The notes beneath the pieces were generated by a model. The model did not search any database, was not told the DNA's origin, and saw only the letters and a program-made list of their open reading frames with translations. The translations under genes were made by a program, and so were the position numbers. Positions 57,589 to 64,000 of a stretch of 64,000 nucleotides of DNA are shown in pieces. Source of the stretch: Cotesia glomerata (lineage: Eukaryota > Arthropoda > Insecta > Hymenoptera > Braconidae); assembly GCF_020080835.1 (NCBI RefSeq), contig NC_058167.1, positions 12,609,403-12,673,402 on the forward strand, read 5' to 3'. How positions within the stretch are numbered: the first letter of the stretch is position 1; every line of letters starts with the position of its first letter.

Positions 57589-57930
57589 TGTAGGGGATAT
57601 ACACGCACACATTCATACATGGACACATATACACAAGTCAAACCTCACACACTGTACACCAGTGGAGGCAACTCAACTATACAAAAATTACCGACTGAGA
57701 CCTTCTCCGTACGGTTGGCAGTTGAATTATTATTATGATTACTAAGCTAACCATTAAATATACATATACATGTGATGCTACTTTAAGAATAAAATAACTA
57801 ATTATTTTTGTATTACTAATTGAGAATTGTGATTAATAAAGCGAAGGTTGCTGCATACACGCGTTAATAATTAATTATATAAATAATATAAATAAGTGGA
57901 GTAAAATATATATATATATAAACCCCCACA
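57589..57930 (+). repeat. 3' LTR
   Basis: It has the same length and, by eye, the same sequence as the 5' LTR. Its end lies about 150 bp before the Rrp4 start codon. Confidence 0.95.
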
Positions 57931-58081
57931 ATGTTTTCACCTTTGTTGCCACCTAGTGAGCAATTAAGTTAATATCAGCCCGGTAAAAAAAAATATTTTT
58001 TAGGTTAATTTCAACACTTGCTCCGAAATTGTCAACATATAACATTTATTTATCATCAAATAAATAAATATTTTATCAACA

Positions 58082-59719
58082 ATGGCTGATTATCCTGAAA
58101 TAAATATAAGACTAGCAGTAAATCGTATAGATAATAATTTAATATCAAGAGATAATATTCAACCTCGTATTTATACTCCTGGAGAAGGTGTATTGACTCA
58201 AACAGACTATCTAAGGTATTTATTTATTTTTTAATTTATTAAATTAATTTATGACATTAAAGTTGGCAGTCATTTGATAATTTTTTAATTTTATTTAATT
58301 AATAAATTTGATCCGAAAAATTATTTTTAAAAAATTGCATTTTTTATTTATTTAATTTTCTAAATGTCAATTTTTTTTCTCATTTTCTTAGACATAATTT
58401 AACTGTTAAAAATATTCTTAAAATTATAGAATATCTGCTAAATTAATTTCTAATAAAAAATTCAGTATCAATATTTTTTTTTTTTATTTTTTTAGAGGAC
58501 ATGGTACATATGTAGACGAAGACGAATGTTTGAGAGCATCAGTAGCTGGAATACTGGAAAAAGTAAACAAATTAATAACAATCCGTCCTCTGAAAGCCAG
58601 ATACCAGGGTGAAATTGGTGATGTTATTGTTGGTAGAATCACCGAAGTTCAACAGAGTCGTTGGAAGGTTGACACTAACTCAAAACTCGACTCTGTTTTA
58701 CTTTTATCGAGTGTTAATTTACCAGGAGGAGAATTGGTAAGCTTTCAAACGAATGAAAATTAATTTAGCAGATATTTATTAAATTTTAATAATTTTTTTT
58801 AAGAAATAAGTTATGGAAAAAAAAATTGACATGTAGAAATTAAAAAAAAAAATGCAATTTTTTAAAAATTATTTTCCTGAACAAATTTATTTGTTAAAAA
58901 AAATTATTAAGTTGCTGCTAATTTTAATCTCATTTCAAACAATTGAATTAAAATGAAAATTAAGTTAGCTATCTAAAAATTTCTAAAATTTTTTTTTTAT
59001 TGAAAAAATCATTAAAAAAAAAATAAAAAAAATTTTCATTTGTAAAAAACTTGAAAAACTATAAGTGTAATTTTTTAAAAATATTTTTTAGTTCTAATTT
59101 AATAAATGAAAAATAATCAAAAAATTAAAAACGTCGGCTAACTTTAATATTACGAATTAAATTATTTATATTAATTTTTTTTAATTAAAATAAAATAAAT
59201 TTCCAGAGACGGAGATCAGCAGAAGATGAACAAACGATGCGTCGTTATCTCCAAGAAGGCGATTTAATTTGTGCCGAAGTACAGAGTACTTACCAAGACG
59301 GGTCACTGTCTTTGCACACCCGAGTCTTAAAATACGGCAAGTTATCCCAAGGAGTGATGGTTAAAGTACCGCCGGCGCTGATTAAGCGCAAGAAGACTCA
59401 CTTCCATCATCTAGCTAACGGTGCGACTCTAATTCTCGGTAACAACGGCTACGTTTGGATTGGCGCCAGCTCTCAGAGCGCTGACAAGTCTGAGGGTGGG
59501 TTTACCCAAGATCTGACCCGTGTAGCGCACGAAGACCGGGAAATTTGCGCGAGATTGCGAAACTGCGTACTCATACTCTCAACTTGTAATATTTTATTAA
59601 CAGACACATCAGTTACGTATGCCTACGAAGAATCGGGTAAATATAAAGCTAACGAATTACTTCAACCTGAAGCTATTGTTGATGTTGCTCTTTTGACTCA
59701 TCACAGATTGAATCAATAG
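58082..59719 (+). CDS. Rrp4: Exosome complex cap subunit Rrp4 (EXOSC2)
   Basis: The exons are 58082-58215, 58496-58736 and 59207-59719, giving about 295 aa, close to the human length. The N-terminal part carries the PGE...YLRGHGTY segment typical of Rrp4. An S1 RNA-binding domain follows (from GDVIVGRITEVQQSRWKVD to the YLQEGDLICAEVQ and LHTRVLKYGKLSQG parts), then a KH-type domain (TLILGNNGYVWIG). It forms part of the RNA-binding cap of the exosome, which trims and degrades RNA. The LTR element directly upstream has displaced its original 5' flank. Both introns contain GTTAGC-type MITEs. Confidence 0.95.
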
Positions 59720-59819
59720 CTTTAATATTTGCAAAATTAAATGTAATTTTTAATCATTTTTTTTTTTTATGTTAATAAAATAATATAAAAAATTAATTAC
59801 TTTTTTTTTTATCATCAAA

Positions 59820-61233
59820 TAAGCTACTCTTGAGAAATTTTTCTTGTCACAAGAATATACGGTAGAGCTCAAAAGTATTTTGACAAATATATTTAATGGT
59901 TGAATTAAAAATAAATATGAAAGATAATCATTTATTTATTTTTTAAACAACTTTTGAATAATTTACAGAATAGTGTCAAAGTGGTCTTTGTTCGTAACAA
60001 AAGAAAGTTTAATTTCAAAAATATATATTAGGAAAATGATGGCTCCAAAGTATTTTGACATTGTTGAAAAAAACTAACGCATAATGTTGTAAAAATACTT
60101 TTGAGCGCTACTGTATATTCTTGATAATTTTCAAAAATATATTTTCTTGTCTCAAGAATTGATTGAATTATTTTTTGTTTAATTCAAGTGAACCTATTCG
60201 TTTGTTAAGGGGCACAACCAGTGTGAAATTTTCAAAAAATCAATTTTTTTTTTCATATTTCGATAGATTATACCTTTAAAAATCACATACTCAAATTTTA
60301 AATCGATATCTCGAATAGTTCTTGACTTACAGCCATTTAAAGAGTAGTCGCTCTTTAACTTAATGTGTTCTTCTCGAAACAGCATTTTTCGAATTTGCTG
60401 GAGTAATTATTCAAAAACAAATGATCCAATCACTACCAAATTTTTTTTCTGTATGTTCTGTATATAATTCTCCATACGATAACCCTCCAGTTTTTTGATT
60501 TGATTAAAAATCGAATTTCGGGTAAAATTCAACTTTTTTTTTTTAAACGCCGCTATTTTGTCAATTTTTGATATTTTTTTTTCGACCATGGGTTATCGTA
60601 CCAACAATATCTTCTAGTTTAACAAGAATTTTTTTTAGTTTTATCCTCGGAGAAGGCCGGAAATATTTAATTTTTTTCTTCAAAAATTTTACTGTATATT
60701 CTTAAAATATGGATTAATATACACTTATAATTTTAAAACAATTCATACAGGAGTTTTTTTTTTATTTTAATTCCCAAAAATCGCCTTTTATAGGATGAAC
60801 ATAAAGTTAGCCAACATCTAAAAATTTTTATGATTTTTTTTATTAAAAAATAATTACAAAAAAAATTTTTTATTTGGTAAAAACTTCAAAAACTATAAGT
60901 GTAATTTTTTAAAAATATTAACCAAAATAAAAAAATCAAAAATGTCGGCTAACTTTATTATTATTTTTTTAGGATGTCATACTGGTTGTGCCCCTTAATC
61001 TCCCTTATTAAAAAAAAGATTTGAAAAGATTTACTTCAGGTAACTATATATCTATATATAGCAGTCAACTTAAATCTTTTTGAATTTTTTGAAATCTTTT
61101 TTTTTAATAAGGGCTATTAAAATTAATGCCAATATTTTATTATCGTGACAGACATTGATTGATATTCTTTTGTCAAAAAACCAAAATTTATTTATAAACA
61201 ATTTTTGAGCCAAGAAATTTTTTTTTCTCAGTG
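59820..61233. mobile_element. CACTGAGAAAA MITE with three nested insertions
   Basis: The outer MITE (from cttgagaaatttttcttgtc to ttttttctcagtg) is interrupted by three elements. A CTCAAAAG MITE lies at 59860-60113 with TA duplication. A 786-bp element lies at 60209-60994, with ends ggggcacaaccagt and actggttgtgcccc and TTAA duplication. A small palindrome of about 100 bp lies at 61010-61112. Removing the TTAA element restores cctattcgtttgttaatct, the sequence in intact family members. A GTTAGCCGAC foldback (60798-60962) lies within the TTAA element. Confidence 0.82.
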
Positions 61234-61239
61234 TAGATA

Positions 61240-61733
61240 GAAAAAAATAATATAATTATCACTGATAAATTTATATTTACAGGTGAAGAAATAACTTTCT
61301 TATCACCAAGTTTAATTGCCAGATCACTTATATAGACTGTAATATTGGCTTTAATTGTTATATTGTTATATGACAGAATTTATTAAAGTACCTAGAGCTA
61401 AGCGGCATATAATAATTATTCTTTGATGGACAGTATATTGAACACGTGGTTAGAGAACACTAAATGTTCTCCCTCTACTTTTTTCTCTGTCGCTTTTTTC
61501 TTCAGAGCTGAGCACGTGTGGAAGAAGGACCTAGCGTGCTTTACGCCATACTATAATATAAATATAAAGCCTAACGCGTCGATGAGTAAGTAAGCGGTAC
61601 CGATACTAGTAACAATAACAAACTGAATAGAAGCAGGAAAAAGTCGATCGAATACGTGCATTACGTATTCGTAGAACTAGCGTTATTATCGATTAAACAA
61701 ATAACTTGGAAACGTTAAAAAATAACTCTTGAT
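61240..61733 (+). promoter_or_regulatory. Upstream region of the nicotinamidase gene
   Basis: Composition rises toward 61500-61700 (for example ctgagcacgtgtggaagaagg), consistent with a promoter and 5' UTR. A TATAATATAAATATAAA-like stretch lies near 61550. The transcription start is not determinable. Confidence 0.4.
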
Positions 61734-63741
61734 ATGGCTGATAGTCTGGAAAACCTCGACATGGACGCCTGTTTCTCAGCTTTCGATAGGGACGCCGATG
61801 GGTTCCTATCGATCGAAGAATTTGAATTAATATGCCGGGCTCTTTTTCGCAATGATCGAGGTAAAATTTACGGAGTTGAAGACTATCAATTGCGGGAAAT
61901 ATTTAATATTTTTGATACTAAAAAAGACGGCGTAATTGATCGTGATGAATTTGAGGTAAATCATTTTATTAATTTACATCATTTAAATTGTATATAGTTG
62001 TTTAAACTTTTGGTTATTAAGTAAGTCTTTTTTTTATTTAATTATATCCACGGATATGTAGAGTTACATAAGGTTGTGACGCCGGTACATCCGGTCAGGG
62101 ACATTATTCTAAGTTATATTTTTCTTCTTTATTTATTTTATTTTTTTTTTTTTTTACGAGTCAATAGTCAATTAATTTAATTGTCTTTTGTGGTTTCAGG
62201 TCTGCTGGAATAGGTGGATTAAAATTTGCACGAGACCAAGGAGTGCCTTTTTGATTGTTGATGTACAAAACGATTTTATAACAGGGTCATTGAATATAAA
62301 ACATTGCGCTGCACAACACGACGGTTCGGAAGTTATCGGACCGATAAATCGTCTTCTTGATACAGTGCCTTTTGATTCTGTTTTTTATTCATTAGATTGG
62401 CATCCTGTTGATCATGTATCATTTATTGATAATTTACATTTAAGGTAAATTTAATTATAATAATAGTACTAGCAACCTTGCAGTCACTATGTGACTGCAA
62501 TAAATTGTGAACTATGAATAAATAAAATTTTGCTTCATTAAATAAAGAATTTTGATAAATTACACTGTACTTTTTTAACTCTTGACTTTTTTAAAGATAT
62601 AAGCTCATCTTCATGTTACACTCATCAAGAGCTTTCATTTGAGTACCCACATGCATTTTTGATATATTTTTCATATATACATATATATATAATATATATA
62701 AATATATAAAAAATTGATGTGGGTACTCAAATAAAAGGTCTCGATGAGTGTAATGTCGGGGTGAGCTTATATCTTAAAAAATATCAATAGTTCACAAAAT
62801 ACAAGGTCGTTTCTTAATTATGTTGAATTGCACTGTACTTTCTTAACTATTGACATTTTTAAAGATATAAGCTCATCCCGATGTTACCCTTATCAAGAGC
62901 TTTCATTTGAGTACCCACATGCATTTTTGATATATTTTTCATATATACATATATGTAATATATATAAATATATGAAAAATTGATGTGGGTACTCAAATAA
63001 AAGGTCTAGATGAGTGTAATGGGGTGAGCTTATATCTTAAAAAATATCAATAGTTCACAAGATACAAGGTCATTTCTTAATTATGGATCTAGAGATAGAC
63101 TATTTTGGTCATAAAATTTTTCTTATTCTCTTAATAATCTAGATAATAATAATAATATATATTTTTACAGAGATGTTGATGAATCAAGTCCAATTCCTAA
63201 AGAAAGGGCAAAAGTATATGATACAGTAACATTTAAAGGTCCACTTGGCTTAAAACAACGATTATGGCCTCGCCACTGTGTCCAGGATTCCTGGGGCGCA
63301 GAACTTCACAAAGATTTAAAAATAGTCGATAAAGCTATTAAAATTTATAAAGGAACAAATCCGGAAGTTGATTCATACTCCGTTTTTTGGGATAACAAAA
63401 AACTTACAACGACAACGTTATCAAGTCAACTGCAAGATAAGGGAGCTACTGACATTTATATCTGTGGACTTGCTTATGATGTTTGCGTAGGAGCTACCGC
63501 CGTCGACGCGCTCACCAGCGGATATCGCACGATCCTGATCGACGACTGTAGCCGCGGGGTTGACCTCGTCGACATTGAAAAGACCAAGGCGATGGTGATC
63601 GCCAGCAACGGTGTGATCGTTAATTCGAGCCAAGTGAAGGCCATGGTAGAAGGCCGCGATCGCAGGCCTGAGCTCGGATACAAATTAGCTCTTGAAATAA
63701 AACAGTTTCTTAAGGAAACAATTAATGATAAAGAAAAATAA
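61734..63741 (+). CDS. Naam: Nicotinamidase with N-terminal EF-hands
   Basis: The exons are 61734-61955, 62200-62444 and 63171-63741, giving about 345 aa. Residues 1-74 form an EF-hand pair with loops DRDADGFLSIEE (18-29) and DTKKDGVIDRDE (61-72). The isochorismatase-like domain follows: the catalytic Asp in LIVDVQNDF (D95), metal ligands around LDWHPVDHVSF, WPRHCVQDSWG, and the nucleophile Cys in LAYDVCVGATA. It converts nicotinamide to nicotinic acid for NAD salvage, as the Drosophila enzyme of the same architecture does. Intron 2 holds two foldback repeats. The last exon is GC-richer in its second half, consistent with conserved coding sequence. Confidence 0.94.
62470..63155. repeat. Foldback repeats in the nicotinamidase intron 2
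   Basis: The element starts agcaaccttgcagtcactatgtgac and ends tcttattctcttaataat. It carries two successive hairpin units with the gatgtta(c)c(a)ctcatcaagagc motif and TATA cores, as in 9607-11345. Confidence 0.8.
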
Positions 63742-64000
63742 TTAATTAGTTCTCAAGGTTTAGATAAAGAAATTTAGCATTTAATGCGGAGTACTTAATG
63801 CTTTATATTATTTAAAATTTATTTATTTTAAGACAAAACAGTCTGTAAATACTATTTAGGGTAAAAGACCCAGTTATTGACACTTGCAATTTTATTCTAA
63901 TTAAAAAAAGGATATTTTCCTAAAACTAATGATCTTAAAATTTATAACTCGAAAATTATATTTATTATTAAGAGAATAAGAAAAATTTTGTGTTCAGGAT
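63742..64000. other. 3' flank of the nicotinamidase gene
   Basis: This is an AT-rich 3' UTR and spacer. From about 63950, ttaagagaataagaaaaattttgtg matches the end of the foldback family, so another copy starts at the window edge. Confidence 0.5.

Larger units (their letters stand above)
52837..57930 (+). mobile_element. Ty3/Gypsy LTR retrotransposon (CsRn1-like), apparently intact
   Basis: The element is 5,094 bp with two 342-bp LTRs (52837-53178 and 57589-57930) that look identical by eye, TG...CA ends and a 4-bp ATGT target duplication (52833-52836, 57931-57934). A primer-binding site tggtgaccccga (53181-53192) fits the 3' end of tRNA-Trp. A purine tract (agggggggggagtgg) abuts the 3' LTR. 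gag and pol are open. tRNA-Trp priming and a CHCC-type Gag finger are traits I associate with the CsRn1 clade. Identical LTRs mean very recent insertion. Confidence 0.95.

Noticed and set aside
63421..63741. GC-rich end of the nicotinamidase gene as a sign of horizontal transfer
   Set aside because: The frame is continuous with the EF-hand exons, splice sites are normal and the architecture is known from Drosophila. GC rise is expected for conserved coding DNA.

Overview
This is AT-rich eukaryotic (insect) DNA. Spliced genes with GT..AG introns, insect gene types (a single-SH3 Vav, torsins, an EF-hand nicotinamidase) and dense small transposons point to an arthropod, probably a hymenopteran such as a parasitoid wasp. 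That last step is inference. I see no bacterial operons, CRISPR array, rRNA or convincing functional tRNA gene.

Layout. 1-3299 is one copy of a long direct duplication (second copy 19540-22184) carrying a shrunken non-LTR retrotransposon with a tRNA-like module. 3990-12592 (+) is an 8-exon gene for a secreted protein of about 661 aa; its introns are full of nested inverted-repeat elements. 12600-24000 is mostly repeats, with a possible tiny spliced gene near 14430 and retrotransposon debris at 17900-19270. 24020-31814 (+) encodes Vav, a Rho/Rac exchange factor. 33088-38117 (-) holds two tandem torsin AAA+ ATPase genes with the same exon plan and the same predicted length. 39112-41330 (+) is a tail-anchored cytochrome b5. 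41331-48540 has no secure gene; it holds repeats and perhaps a remote 5' exon. 48544-51318 (+) is an SLC7-type amino-acid transporter. 51778-52269 (-) is a C1orf131/DUF4602 nucleolar-type protein. 52837-57930 (+) is an intact-looking Ty3/Gypsy (CsRn1-like) LTR retrotransposon. 58082-59719 (+) is the exosome cap subunit Rrp4. 61734-63741 (+) is an EF-hand nicotinamidase.

The host genes look like an ordinary mixed neighbourhood: signalling, nuclear-envelope/ER, transport, RNA processing and NAD metabolism. They do not form one pathway. The most notable features are the mobile DNA: layered insertions with readable TA or TTAA target duplications, an empty site paired with a filled site for one MITE, and a very young LTR element that has split a head-to-head gene pair. 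Its gag and pol lie in one frame separated by a single UAG. I found no clear sign of a new multi-gene system.

Exon boundaries were placed by hand from reading frame, splice consensus and family similarity recalled from knowledge. No alignment or database search was run.
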